This document shows, piece after piece, positions 9,926-20,583 of a DNA stretch of 64,000 bases. The stretch is taken from positions 28,439 through 92,438 of the forward strand of contig JAPOOG010000087.1 of the NCBI GenBank assembly GCA_026713545.1, written 5' to 3'. A program made the position numbers and the translations under genes. Below the pieces are notes generated by a model. It made no database searches. It saw only the letters and a program-made list of their open reading frames with translations, and had not been told where the DNA came from. Source of the DNA: Bryobacterales bacterium (lineage in GTDB: Bacteria > Acidobacteriota > Terriglobia > Bryobacterales > UBA6623). How positions within the stretch are numbered: the first letter of the stretch is position 1; each line of letters starts with the position of its first letter.

Positions 9926-11059
9926 TTACCGCGCTTTTCTGGGAGCGGCTTCGTGGGAATGGGAAACGCCGGCAAGCTGACAAAATAGTTCCTCGTAGCG
10001 GTCGACGACGGTTTCCCAATCGTAGCGTTTTCTCACGCGCTCGTGGGAGGCCTTGCTCAAATCGGCAAGCTGATCGGTCGACATGCTCGCGACTGATTCC
10101 ATGACGGAGGCCAAGCTCCGTTCGTCCTTGGAGTACCTCAGGCCGACGCCTCCCGCCACTTCGCGATTCTCGGGTGTATCCAGGAACAATACCGGCGCGT
10201 CGCGGCCCATCGCTTCGATCAGTGCGGGATGAACACCTCCGACCTCGGTGGCTTGAATATAGGCGAGGCAGTGGGACTGGAGTTCGTGATAGCCGTCTCC
10301 AAAGACAGCGCCGGTGAACACGATGCGCGGGTCGTCCGTCGATTGCACTCGCCGGATGTAGTCTTTCGCGTAGGGTGCGTCGCCGACCATGACGAGTTTG
10401 TGGGGAACTGTCGTTTGCTCGAAGGCGCGCACCACGAGCAGGGCGTTGTTCTCCGGCTCCATGCGGCTGACGTACAGAAAGTAGCCTCCGGGGTCGAGGC
10501 CGAGACGGTCGAGTGCTGCTTTCGTCAAGACCTTATGGGCCGGCGCACCGTAAGAGATGAGATGTGTTTTTCTGCCGTACGTTTCGGCATAGTATTTCTG
10601 TATTACCGCGGCATCGGCGACAACGTCAGTGGGAAACCATTTCGTCAGCCACTCGGACATGCGATACCAGCTTCTCGCGAGCGCATTCCATTTCTTGCGT
10701 TGCCGATCGAGGCCGTCAACGTTGAGAACCGTCGGCATCCCAAGTAGCCGGGGAAGCACGGTGAAGACCGCGTTCGCTCCGTTGCAGAACAGCGCGACGT
10801 GATGGCGGTGAAACATCAGGTGAAACGTCGCCAAGCAGGTGTGAACGAGCGTGTCGAAATACTTGTGAGAAACCGTCGGTAGGACCACCAACCGAACGCC
10901 CCGGTAGAGCGGTCCCAGGCGGCCAACGTTGTTCGTGCGGCCATAGACGGTCGGCTCGTGTCCGCGCTCAACGAGACGAGTGCACAACTCTTCGGCAAAC
11001 GTCTCGAACCCACCGTAGCGAGCTGGGATGCCACGCGTGCCCAGAAGGGCGATTTTCAT
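9926..11059 (-). CDS. Glycosyltransferase family 4 (DUF1972 / rhamnosyltransferase-like)
   Basis: 377 aa; MKIALLGTRGIPARYGGFETFAEELCTRLVERGH, YVSRMEPENNALLVVRAFE, EVGGVHPALIEAMGRDAPVLFLDTPENREVAG. Confidence 0.92.
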   Translation of the reverse strand: MKIALLGTRGIPARYGGFETFAEELCTRLVERGHEPTVYGRTNNVGRLGPLYRGVRLVVLPTVSHKYFDTLVHTCLATFHLMFHRHHVALFCNGANAVFTVLPRLLGMPTVLNVDGLDRQRKKWNALARSWYRMSEWLTKWFPTDVVADAAVIQKYYAETYGRKTHLISYGAPAHKVLTKAALDRLGLDPGGYFLYVSRMEPENNALLVVRAFEQTTVPHKLVMVGDAPYAKDYIRRVQSTDDPRIVFTGAVFGDGYHELQSHCLAYIQATEVGGVHPALIEAMGRDAPVLFLDTPENREVAGGVGLRYSKDERSLASVMESVASMSTDQLADLSKASHERVRKRYDWETVVDRYEELFCQLAGVSHSHEAAPRKAR

Positions 11060-11065
11060 GGATCG

Positions 11066-12112
11066 CTAAAGCTCCCGAACTCTGATGGGCTCGGGAGCAG
11101 GTTCGAAGCTTTCCACGGGGTGGCTGACAGGAGTGAAGCGGAACCAACTCATCATGTACTCTTCATCCACACGCCGTCGCTGCTGGATCAGACGGCGTTT
11201 TTCGAGGACGCGGTTGAAGTCGTGAGCGAGCAGGTAGAACGCTTTGAGTGACGAACGCTCGATCGTCAGACAGTAGAGGACTATGCCCAGGTCGCGCAAT
11301 GTCATGGGAATGAAGTTCCGCAGGTACACACCGGCCGTGATGTTCTTCGCACGCATCAAGAAGCGGTTCTTGACCGAGTGCATGTTGATCTCCGGCGGAA
11401 GATAACGGCGCATCCCCGGACGAAGCTTGCGGACATGATAGCCGCAGGCATTGGGTACGTAAACACATTTCCAACCGAGCAGTTGGGCGCGCCAGGCAAC
11501 GTCCGCATCCTCGCGGTACGTGAAGAAATCGGAATCGAAGAACTCGTTGCCCACAGAGATATCGTCAATCATAGTGCGCCGGTAACAAGCCGCCGCAGCC
11601 GTGGCGCCGAAGACATACTCCGGCTTGAGGTAGTGACCATTGTCCGTCTCGAGACAGCCACGGTCGAAATGCCGCTGCATCGGAGTAAAGTATATTCCGG
11701 TCGAATCGACGACCTGCTGATCGGGGATCTCGAAAGAGGCATCCATCATCAGCAGCTTGCTGCAAAGAGTGCCGACGGTGGGATCGATGTCCGCCTGCGC
11801 CATCAACGTTGTGACAAGGTTGGGGAGAAGCATCACGTCGGGATTGAGCGTAAGCACCCATTCGCCTCGGGAAATCGCGATGGCCTGATTCTGTGCCGCC
11901 GCGAAGCCGATGTTCTCCTCGTTGTAGATGATGATGCAGCGATCCTCGAAGCGCTCGAGGATGTCGGTGGTGCCGTCAGTGGAAGCGTTGTCGACGACGA
12001 TCAACTCCAAATTGGAGTACCGCTGATCGAGCACCGACTCAAGGCAGCGCCGAATGAAGCGACCGCTGTTGTACGTGACGATAGTGACCGAAACGCATTG
12101 TTCACGAACCAT
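11066..12112 (-). CDS. Glycosyltransferase family 2
   Basis: 348 aa; VSVTIVTYNSGRFIRRCLESVLDQRYSNLELIVVDNASTDGT, WVLTLNPDVML, YREDADVAWRAQLLGWK. Confidence 0.94.
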   Translation of the reverse strand: MVREQCVSVTIVTYNSGRFIRRCLESVLDQRYSNLELIVVDNASTDGTTDILERFEDRCIIIYNEENIGFAAAQNQAIAISRGEWVLTLNPDVMLLPNLVTTLMAQADIDPTVGTLCSKLLMMDASFEIPDQQVVDSTGIYFTPMQRHFDRGCLETDNGHYLKPEYVFGATAAAACYRRTMIDDISVGNEFFDSDFFTYREDADVAWRAQLLGWKCVYVPNACGYHVRKLRPGMRRYLPPEINMHSVKNRFLMRAKNITAGVYLRNFIPMTLRDLGIVLYCLTIERSSLKAFYLLAHDFNRVLEKRRLIQQRRRVDEEYMMSWFRFTPVSHPVESFEPAPEPIRVREL

Positions 12113-12118
12113 GAATTA

Positions 12119-13144
12119 TTAACTCGATTTCGATTTAGCAGGAGAAGCAGTCCCCAACCCAGCCGCTACGTTCCGGTCGTGGAGGGAAAAACCGCCGAGA
12201 GTCTTGATAACGTTTTGGCATGCCATTCTTTCACTGGCAGTTCCCGCGCCCAGGACGCAGAGAAGCCAGCGGAGCCGGAGCCCGACTCGAACGGCAATGT
12301 ACAGCCAGCGGCGGGTCCCCTTGGAGAAGTGCTTGCGACTAAAGCGTAAAAGATTACCATACCAAGCCCGATAGCGTTCTTCTAGGCTGATGCTGCCCAC
12401 GGAGTGTCCGCCTGTGTGTTCAGCCACACAACGAGGATCGTAGTGAATCACGTGCCCGGCCTTGCGCACGCGCAGGCAAAGATCGACGTCCTCGAACCAA
12501 ATGGGGTGGAAGTTTTCATCCAAACCGCCGACTTGTCGCAACACATCACGGCGAAGCATCAGAAACGCCCCGGCCGGCTGGTCGACTTCACGTGAGGTGT
12601 CGGGGTCTGCATCCAGACAGCGATAGCGCTGGTTAACAGGATTCGACGGCCATAGGCGGTTGATGAGAAGCACTTCGAACAATAGCGCGGCGGGGGTTGG
12701 AAACGACCGGAAATTGAACCCAATTTGGGCTTGTCCATTGCCGTCAACAAGCTTCCCGCCGGCTGCGCCCACCTGCGGAACGAGACAGCGTTCCACGAGG
12801 GGTTGCAGACTGCTCCGCAGGATCGTGTCGGGATTCAACAAAAGAACGAAAGGACTGCTGGTTGCCGCGATTCCCTGGTTGCTGGCAGCCGCGAAGCCGC
12901 GGTTGCTGGCGTTGCGAATCAACTTTATTTTCTTCGCTTCGCGGGCAACGATCTCGCAGGTGCCGTCCGAAGAAGCGTTATCGACAACGACAACCTCGTC
13001 GGCCTGCCCCAGAGGCCCCAGACACTCCGCGATATGCCGCGCCGAGTTGAAGGTCACGATGATGACCGACACCACGGCCTTCAAGTTTTCGCCCCCATTG
13101 GGTGGCAAGCCAGTTTGAAGTACCAGCGCCAGTAGGTGTCCCAC
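12119..13144 (-). CDS. Glycosyltransferase family 2
   Basis: 341 aa; VVSVIIVTFNSARHIAECLGPL, DEVVVVDNASSDGTCEIV, PFVLLLNPDTILR, WFEDVDLCLRVRKAGH. Annotated start overlaps the upstream gene by 64 nt; true start is probably shorter. Confidence 0.92.
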   Translation of the reverse strand: MGHLLALVLQTGLPPNGGENLKAVVSVIIVTFNSARHIAECLGPLGQADEVVVVDNASSDGTCEIVAREAKKIKLIRNASNRGFAAASNQGIAATSSPFVLLLNPDTILRSSLQPLVERCLVPQVGAAGGKLVDGNGQAQIGFNFRSFPTPAALLFEVLLINRLWPSNPVNQRYRCLDADPDTSREVDQPAGAFLMLRRDVLRQVGGLDENFHPIWFEDVDLCLRVRKAGHVIHYDPRCVAEHTGGHSVGSISLEERYRAWYGNLLRFSRKHFSKGTRRWLYIAVRVGLRLRWLLCVLGAGTASERMACQNVIKTLGGFSLHDRNVAAGLGTASPAKSKSS

Positions 13145-14139
13145 TCTGTTTGCTGTTGTATGTGGGCGATCTCACTCTCGGTAGATGTCAGCACGCCGGC
13201 GAGCCGAGAAGCATGCGCTCTCAGGGATTGTGAACTCCGTCGCAGTGCGACGAACCGGCGCAAGCCGCATCCCAGTCCGCGGAGCCATCCGAGAGCCCGT
13301 CCGCGCGAAAACGCGAGAACGGCCCACAATGACTGTGCGACGATGATCTGCCACGCGAATTTCGCGAGCAGCGAAGCGGGATAGAATTTCGCGAGCAGCA
13401 GCAACTGATGGCAGGTCAGCCACTCGACCATCTGTGCGCTCCAGCGGCCGGTTGTCTCTCCGCTGCAGTGATACGCGACGGCCTCGGGGACATAGCGCCC
13501 CGGTGTATCTTCGATTGCGGCCCGATATCCGAGGTCCACGTCCTCCAGGTAGGCGAAGAAGGCTTCTTCGTACAAGCCCACCTTGTCGAAGAAGCTTCGC
13601 CGGAACAGGGTTGCCGTGGCGGAGGGGAAATACGTGTCCCGCGGAAGTGCGAAGAGTGGGCCGTCATCCTTGCCGTGGCCGAGTCGCCAGGCGGTGCCGC
13701 CACGGCACACCGCGTCACCAGTGCCGTCGATTCGCCGCCGCTCGCTGAAATTCAGCAGCTTGCCCGTGGCGAACCAGGCTTGCGTCGCATCCAGACCCGC
13801 AAACAGCCGCTGCAGCCAATCGGGAGAGATCTCTACGTCGTTGTTCAGCAGCACGATGTACTCACCCCGCGCTGCTTGGATACCGCGATTCAGGGCGCGG
13901 CTCACACCTTCGTTGCGAGACAACGGGATCACGTTCGCGCCCAGTTCACGCGCAACCCGAGGCGAACCGTCCTGCGATCCGTTGTCCACGACAATGACTT
14001 CGGTCTCGCCGTGAAAGGAGGTGCGCTGCCGTCCAATCGATGACAGCAGAGGTTCCAGCAAATCGCAACGGTTCCTGTGGGGAACAATGAAAGAAACCGT
14101 CATCGCACGCTTGGTGAAGCGCAGCCGGACGCGGCTCAT
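13081..14139 (-). CDS. Glycosyltransferase family 2
   Basis: 352 aa; TVSFIVPHRNRCDLLEPLLSSI, EVIVVDNGSQDGSPRVARELGA, YIVLLNNDVEISPDW, FAYLEDVDLGYRA. Confidence 0.93.
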   Translation of the reverse strand: MSRVRLRFTKRAMTVSFIVPHRNRCDLLEPLLSSIGRQRTSFHGETEVIVVDNGSQDGSPRVARELGANVIPLSRNEGVSRALNRGIQAARGEYIVLLNNDVEISPDWLQRLFAGLDATQAWFATGKLLNFSERRRIDGTGDAVCRGGTAWRLGHGKDDGPLFALPRDTYFPSATATLFRRSFFDKVGLYEEAFFAYLEDVDLGYRAAIEDTPGRYVPEAVAYHCSGETTGRWSAQMVEWLTCHQLLLLAKFYPASLLAKFAWQIIVAQSLWAVLAFSRGRALGWLRGLGCGLRRFVALRRSSQSLRAHASRLAGVLTSTESEIAHIQQQTEWDTYWRWYFKLACHPMGAKT

Positions 14140-14275
14140 CTGACGGGATTCTTATTGATAGCACAATACATAGTAGAGCGGCAACAAAGTGCGCTCGGCT
14201 GTCGGAGCAATGTGAGAAGTTCTCCTGATGAGCCAAGCGGAAGGCGAAGGAAAAAATTCCCCTTCGGCTTTTGAT

Positions 14276-14299
14276 ACTGAAGCCCTTCAGTCTTTTTTT
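14276..14299 (+). terminator. Candidate intrinsic terminator-like hairpin plus T-tract
   Basis: ACTGAA-GCCC-TTCAGT followed by CTTTTTTT; no plus-strand gene directly upstream, so function is uncertain. Confidence 0.35.
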
Positions 14300-14836
14300 C
14301 CCATCCCGGCCTGCATAGCATAAGGACTGCGAGGCGCGAATCATACTGATCGACTTGCCGTCGGCGCGGCCCCCGCGCCGGCAACACGGCCTTTAAGGTT
14401 TTTCACGAATCACGGAATTTATGGCCGTTGTGTTCGCCGTGGGTGCGCAAGAGATGCACAATCAGAAACCCCCGCCCGGACCGCCGCGCACGCCGCCCGG
14501 TCGCCGCTTTCCTGCGCGTTGTGGCGCGGCATGGGCGGCATATTGCCCCTGAGCAGTGTCCCCGCTCCCGTCCGCCGTTCACGCTCGGCCTCACGGCGCG
14601 CGCCGTTCGCCGCAGCTCCCGTCGCCCTCCGGGCTGTTTCCGCTACGCGAACGAAAAAGAAACCCATGCTGAGAAAGGGGAACGTTCTATACTGCACAAA
14701 CAGGGGAACTTTCTATATTACGTTGACACAAAGCGCACACTGAGATCCTGCCCGCGACCCCTTACGGAAGGGTTGGGGTGTCAGGCTTGCGCCGAGGCCG
14801 AGGTGTCCGTTAGGTTATTCTTCGATAGTACGACCA

Positions 14837-16003
14837 ATGGTGACCGCCGCGACCGGCCGGGAAGCGCAGCTTTTCTGGTTGGCATTGCACTTGGTTCCGG
14901 GTCTCGGAGCTCGGAACGCTCTCAAACTCATCCGGAAGTTCGGAAGCCCCGAGCGGGTATTCCATGAGCCTCTGACGGAGTTGCGCGAGTGCGGGTTGCG
15001 TGAGGCGATTGCGGAATCGATCCACTCGGGCACTAGCTTTGAGGACGCCGCTGCCGAGCAGAACAAGGTGGAACAGTGCGGCGCTGAGGTCATTTCGATT
15101 CACGATGCGAGATATCCTGAGCGCCTCAAGGAAATCTTCGATCCGCCGATCTTGCTCTATGCTCGCGGCCGATCCGAGTGTCTATCGGGAGAGAATCTGG
15201 CGATTGTCGGCTCACGCCGCCCAACCCCCTACGGCATGGCGGTCGGGAGAAAGCTGAGTCGCGAGTTGACGCAAGTCGGCATGACGGTGGTCAGTGGCAT
15301 GGCCCGTGGCATTGACAGTTACGCACACCAGGGTGCTCTCGAAGCCGACGGGCCCACCATAGCGGTCCTCGGTAGTGGCGTTGACGTTGTTTACCCACGT
15401 GAAAACAGGAAGCTAGCCGACCAGATCGTCGCCAAGGGCGTTATCGTCTCCGAGTTCCCGATGAGCTCTACGGCCTTCCCGCAGAATTTTCCGATCCGAA
15501 ATCGTGTTATTAGTGGACTAAGCCTTGGGGTTATGGTCGTCGAGGGAGCCCAGTACAGCGGTTCGTTGATTACTGCTCGCTTGGCGTTGGATCAGGGTCG
15601 CGAAGTGTTCGCAGTTCCCGGTAGCATTGTTTCGAAACCTAGTTGGGGACCGAATCTCTTGATCAAGCAAGGCGCCATTCTGGTCCAGGACGCCTCGGAC
15701 GTGATCGAGGCCCTACCGCTTGACGTCAAGCAAAAACTGGCCCGTACCCAGGAGACCGCAGCCGCACAAGCTGCAACCTCGGGTGGCGGACAAGCATCCT
15801 TGTGGGATAGTGCAGCGACACCACTTGCCAAGAAGCTGCTGCCGTTGCTACAGATTGATCAGTCGATGCATATCGACGAGATTATTCGCCGTTGCGAGAA
15901 GAATTCGCCTTCGGAGATCCTGTCGGCGTTGAGTGAGTTGGAACTCTGCGGTCTGGCCAAACAGCTTCCCGGCAAGCGCTTTGTTCGTGTTTGGATAACT
16001 TGA
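14837..16003 (+). CDS. dprA: DNA processing protein DprA
   Basis: 388 aa; LAIVGSRRPTPYGMAVGRKLSRELTQVGMTVVSGMARGIDSYAHQGALEADGPTIAVLGSGVDVVYPRENRKL, FPIRNRVISGLSLGVMVVEGAQYSGSLITARLALDQGREVFAVPGS. Confidence 0.97.
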   Translation: MVTAATGREAQLFWLALHLVPGLGARNALKLIRKFGSPERVFHEPLTELRECGLREAIAESIHSGTSFEDAAAEQNKVEQCGAEVISIHDARYPERLKEIFDPPILLYARGRSECLSGENLAIVGSRRPTPYGMAVGRKLSRELTQVGMTVVSGMARGIDSYAHQGALEADGPTIAVLGSGVDVVYPRENRKLADQIVAKGVIVSEFPMSSTAFPQNFPIRNRVISGLSLGVMVVEGAQYSGSLITARLALDQGREVFAVPGSIVSKPSWGPNLLIKQGAILVQDASDVIEALPLDVKQKLARTQETAAAQAATSGGGQASLWDSAATPLAKKLLPLLQIDQSMHIDEIIRRCEKNSPSEILSALSELELCGLAKQLPGKRFVRVWIT

Positions 16004-16016
16004 ACACAACGATTTC

Positions 16017-18773
16017 GTGGTAAAGCGGAACCCCTTTTCGATGAATATGGCCAAGAATACGAAAGAGCAGACGCTCGTGATCGTCGAGTCGCCCACCAAA
16101 GCTCGGACGGTTTCTCGTTTCCTCGGAGCAGGTTTTACGGTCATGGCCTCGAACGGCCATGTCCGGGACTTGCCCGACAATGCCTCCGAGATCCCCGCAA
16201 GGTTCAGGAAGGAGGCTTGGGCAAAGCTCGGCATCCACATCGAGCGGGACTTCGCGCCGCTTTACGTCATCCTCGACAGCAAGAAGCAGCGGATCAAGGG
16301 TCTTCGGGAGGCGGTCAGGCGTGCGGAGCGCATCTACCTCGCGACAGACGAAGATCGTGAAGGCGAGTCGATCAGTTGGCATCTGCTTGAGACACTGAAG
16401 CCGAAGGTGCCGGTGAGCCGACTGGTCTTTCACGAGATCACGCAGTCGGCGATCGAGCAAGCACTGGACTCCGCAAGGGAAATCAATCAGGATCTCGTTA
16501 ATGCGCAAGAGACGCGGCGCATTGTTGACCGGCTGTTCGGATACGAAGTCAGCCCACTGCTTTGGAAGAAGATGGCTCCCCGGCTCAGCGCCGGCCGGGT
16601 TCAGAGCGTGGCGGTTCGGCTACTCGTCGAACGGGAACGCTCTCGTATCCGCTTCCGTGCGGCCAACTACTGGAGCATCCGGGCGAACTTCTGTAAACCG
16701 GATGCCCTCAGCAAACCCTCCGAATTCGAAGCCGAGCTTGTACGCGTAAATGGGCAACGTGTAGCAAGCGGTAAGGACTTCGATCCGGGAACAGGTCGTC
16801 TCAAGAAGGCCGACGACATCGTTGCCTTGGGTGAGCAGGATGTGAAGGATCTGCTCTCCCGTATCGAGAGCGAATCAGCGGTAGTCGACTCGGTGGAGGA
16901 AAAGCCCTACACTACATCTCCGGCGGCGCCGTTCGTCACGAGCACGTTGCAGCAGGAAGCGAACCGCAAGCTACGATACTCGGCCGAACGCACGATGGCT
17001 GCCGCACAGCGGCTCTACGAGAATGGTTTCATCACCTACATGCGCACAGATTCGACGACGCTCTCCAATGAGGCGTTGTCGGCCGCGCGGACGCTGATTG
17101 CACGGCACTTCGGACGCGACTTCCTTCCCCAGAACCCTCGTATCTACAAGACCAAGGTACGCAACGCGCAGGAAGCGCACGAAGCGATCCGGCCTGCAGG
17201 CAGAGCTTTCACGGCGCCGGAGGAGGTCGAACGACAGCTCGGCGTCGAGGCAGCCAAGCTCTACGAGTTGATCTGGAAACGGACCGTTGCCAGCCAGATG
17301 AAGAATACCCACGGAACCAACATCGTGGTGCAAGTCAGCTTGGGGGAAGCACTCTTCCGGGCCTCCGGGAAAACCATCGTGTTCCCGGGATTCTTGCGCG
17401 CCTATGTCGACGGCAGCGACGACCGGAGCGCCGAACTGTCGGATAAAGAGCGCTTGTTGCCGAAGCTCACCGCAAAGGAGCAACTTGCGGTCAAGTCTCT
17501 TAAACTGCTGGACCGGACAACACAGCCGCCGCCGCGTTACACCGAAGGCACACTCATCAAGGAGTTGGAACGGCTGGGCATCGGTCGCCCGAGCACGTGG
17601 GCCACGATCGTGCGGTTGGTTCTCTCGCGTTCCTACGCCTTCAAGAAGGGCATGACCCTCGTGCCCACCTTCGTCGCGATGGCGGTGGTGGGTCTTCTGG
17701 AGAAGTATTTCACGAACCTGTTGGACTATGAGTTCACCGCCCGCCTCGAAGATGATCTTGACGCCATCTCGCGCGGTGAGGCGGAGCGGCTGGGCTACCT
17801 CAAGAAGTTTTACTTTGGCAACGGCCATCGCGGGCTGCGCACTCTGGTCGAAAACGGCGAATCGTCCATCGATCCCCGCGAGGTATGCTCCATCCCGGTC
17901 GGTGAGGCACCGGGCGGAGCGAAGATCGAGATCCGCATTGGACGCTACGGCCCCTTCATCTCAGACGGCAAAAAACGTGCCAGTCTACCCGACATGCTTG
18001 CTCCTGACGAAATGAATATGGAAATGGCGCAGCGCCTGTTGGCGAAGGCCCAGAAGGAACCTTCAGCCCTCGGTGACGACCCGGAAACCGGCAAGTCTGT
18101 CTATCTCAAAAGTGGCCGTTTCGGGTCTTATGTTCAGTTGGGTGTGCCGTCGGGAAATGACAAGCCCAAAATGGTTTCTCTGTTGCCCAACATGAAGCCT
18201 AGCGAGGTTGATCTCGCGTTGGCGCTCAAGCTTCTCGCCTTGCCGCGTACGATCGGCGCACATCCGGAGACCGGCAAGCCGGTATTGGCCTCCAACGGCC
18301 GTTTCGGTCCGTACGTGAAGTCCGGTGACGAGATACGGTCGATTCCGCCACAGTTATCGCCCTTGGATATCACGCTCGAGCGCGCAGTCGAGATGCTCAA
18401 GCAACCCAAGGGTCGGCGCCGCGCGGATCCGCCCAAGGCGCTGCGCGAACTTGGCAAACACCCTGTCACGCAAAAGCCGCTCGTGATCAAGTCCGGCCGT
18501 TTCGGCGCCTACGTCACGGATGGCGAACTGAACGCCACTCTGCGAAGAGGCATGACGCCTGAGAGGCTGACGATAGAGGACGCGGTGAATCTGCTCGACG
18601 CCCGAGCCGCTCGATTGGCGGCGAATCCCGATGGCAGACCCGCCCGAAAGACCACGAAGCAGGCTAAGAAGAAAATACCGAAGAAAGCAACCGATCGCCA
18701 AGCCAGGAAAGCCTCCCAGCGACCAACGGAAAAAGGCGGTAGCCGCAAAGAATCGAACGTGGCGGACAACTGA
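16017..18773 (+). CDS. topA: DNA topoisomerase I with repeated C-terminal domains and basic tail
   Basis: 918 aa; TLVIVESPTKARTVSRFLG (Toprim), TDEDREGESISWH, FITYMRTDSTTLS, four C-terminal GRFGxYV-type repeats, K/R-rich tail. An internal Met may be the real start. Confidence 0.96.
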   Translation: MVKRNPFSMNMAKNTKEQTLVIVESPTKARTVSRFLGAGFTVMASNGHVRDLPDNASEIPARFRKEAWAKLGIHIERDFAPLYVILDSKKQRIKGLREAVRRAERIYLATDEDREGESISWHLLETLKPKVPVSRLVFHEITQSAIEQALDSAREINQDLVNAQETRRIVDRLFGYEVSPLLWKKMAPRLSAGRVQSVAVRLLVERERSRIRFRAANYWSIRANFCKPDALSKPSEFEAELVRVNGQRVASGKDFDPGTGRLKKADDIVALGEQDVKDLLSRIESESAVVDSVEEKPYTTSPAAPFVTSTLQQEANRKLRYSAERTMAAAQRLYENGFITYMRTDSTTLSNEALSAARTLIARHFGRDFLPQNPRIYKTKVRNAQEAHEAIRPAGRAFTAPEEVERQLGVEAAKLYELIWKRTVASQMKNTHGTNIVVQVSLGEALFRASGKTIVFPGFLRAYVDGSDDRSAELSDKERLLPKLTAKEQLAVKSLKLLDRTTQPPPRYTEGTLIKELERLGIGRPSTWATIVRLVLSRSYAFKKGMTLVPTFVAMAVVGLLEKYFTNLLDYEFTARLEDDLDAISRGEAERLGYLKKFYFGNGHRGLRTLVENGESSIDPREVCSIPVGEAPGGAKIEIRIGRYGPFISDGKKRASLPDMLAPDEMNMEMAQRLLAKAQKEPSALGDDPETGKSVYLKSGRFGSYVQLGVPSGNDKPKMVSLLPNMKPSEVDLALALKLLALPRTIGAHPETGKPVLASNGRFGPYVKSGDEIRSIPPQLSPLDITLERAVEMLKQPKGRRRADPPKALRELGKHPVTQKPLVIKSGRFGAYVTDGELNATLRRGMTPERLTIEDAVNLLDARAARLAANPDGRPARKTTKQAKKKIPKKATDRQARKASQRPTEKGGSRKESNVADN

Positions 18774-18941
18774 CGCGCCGGAAGCCCGCTGGCATACCGG
18801 CAACGAGCACGATCTGGAAGTCCTCCCTGCAGCCACTCATACAGTGAGCCGCCATTGCGGCGTATCAGCCCGAAGTCATATCCTCTGCGAGCGGTCTCCG
18901 AACCAATCTGGAGGCTATAGTGAAGATGGAATTCCACAGCG

Positions 18942-19482
<541 letters not shown>

Positions 19483-19505
<23 letters not shown>

Positions 19506-20565
19506 TCGCCCGGATGTAGGCTTCGCTCGCCGCGTTCAGCGTAGCCAAGGCGTCCGAAGGCAGTGCCAAGCGGCTGCCCACGACATTATCATCGACGTGT
19601 CCTGGGTTCTCAGCGCCCGCCAGCGCCGAGGTCACTTCCGGATGGCTCAGCACCCATGCGATTGCGATTTGAGGGCGTGTCGCTCCTAAATCGCCCGCAA
19701 CTACATCCATAACGTCTAGCACATCCGCTAGCGGCGAACCGTCACCGGGCTCACGCCCCGGCGCCAGTTTGCCCGCCGCGAGCGGACTGAAAGCTTGCAG
19801 GCCGAGTTTGTGCTCGCGAATCAACGGGAACAGCTCTTGTTCCACGCTGGGTACGGTCTGTTCCGGCGCTTGGCGGCCGACGATATTGAAGTAGTGTTGC
19901 AGCCCCGCCGGGGAGCTCCGCCCCCCTCTCGCCGTATGTTCGAGGGCGGCGCGAATGTCGTTGGGCGTGTGATTCGACAGACCCCAGTAGCGGACTTTGC
20001 CGGATTGAACGAGGTCATCCATTGTGTCGGCGACCTGCTCGATCGGCACGGTTTCGGTGGGGTTGTGGAGCAGATAGAGATCGACATAGTCCGTCCCGAG
20101 TCGCCGCAGGCTGCCGGCGCACTCCCGGAATGCGAACTCGCGTGTGAATTCCAACGGTTTCGACGGCTCGTTGCCTTCGGGCTTCGATCCCGGATGGACT
20201 TTCGTGCAGATCACCAGCTTGTCTCGAGGATGACCTTGAATTGCCTTCCCCAGCGCCATCTCCGCGCCGCCCCAACCGTACGCGTTCGAGGAATCAAAAA
20301 AATTGACACCCAGGTCGAGGCACCGCCGAAGGATCGCTTGCCCTACGGGATTATCGGGTGAGCGTTCAGTCTCCCGAAAAGCGGTGCCCTGACACAGTCG
20401 AGACACGAACAGGTCCGTCGAGCCGAACGGTACAAGCTCACCTTCAGGAGAAGGAGCGGCGCATCTTGCGGATCCCAGCACCGCCAGGAGTGCCGAGAAC
20501 TGCAAGAAATCTCGCCGTGAGGAGCTCGGCCTGGACCTGCTGCGATCAAGTTGTTGCATAGCCAT
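19483..20565 (-). CDS. Aldo/keto reductase with Tat-type N-terminus
   Basis: 360 aa; SSRRDFLQFSALLAVLG, LDLGVNFFDSSNAYGWGGAEMALGKAI, DYVDLYLLHNP, GLSNHTPNDIRAAL. Confidence 0.92.
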
Positions 20566-20583
20566 GATGAATACTAAAAAGAC

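Noticed and set aside
14136-14387. Possible c-di-GMP-type riboswitch upstream of the glycosyltransferase operon
   Set aside because: A hairpin and purine-rich tract are present on the minus strand, but I could not match GEMM consensus positions.
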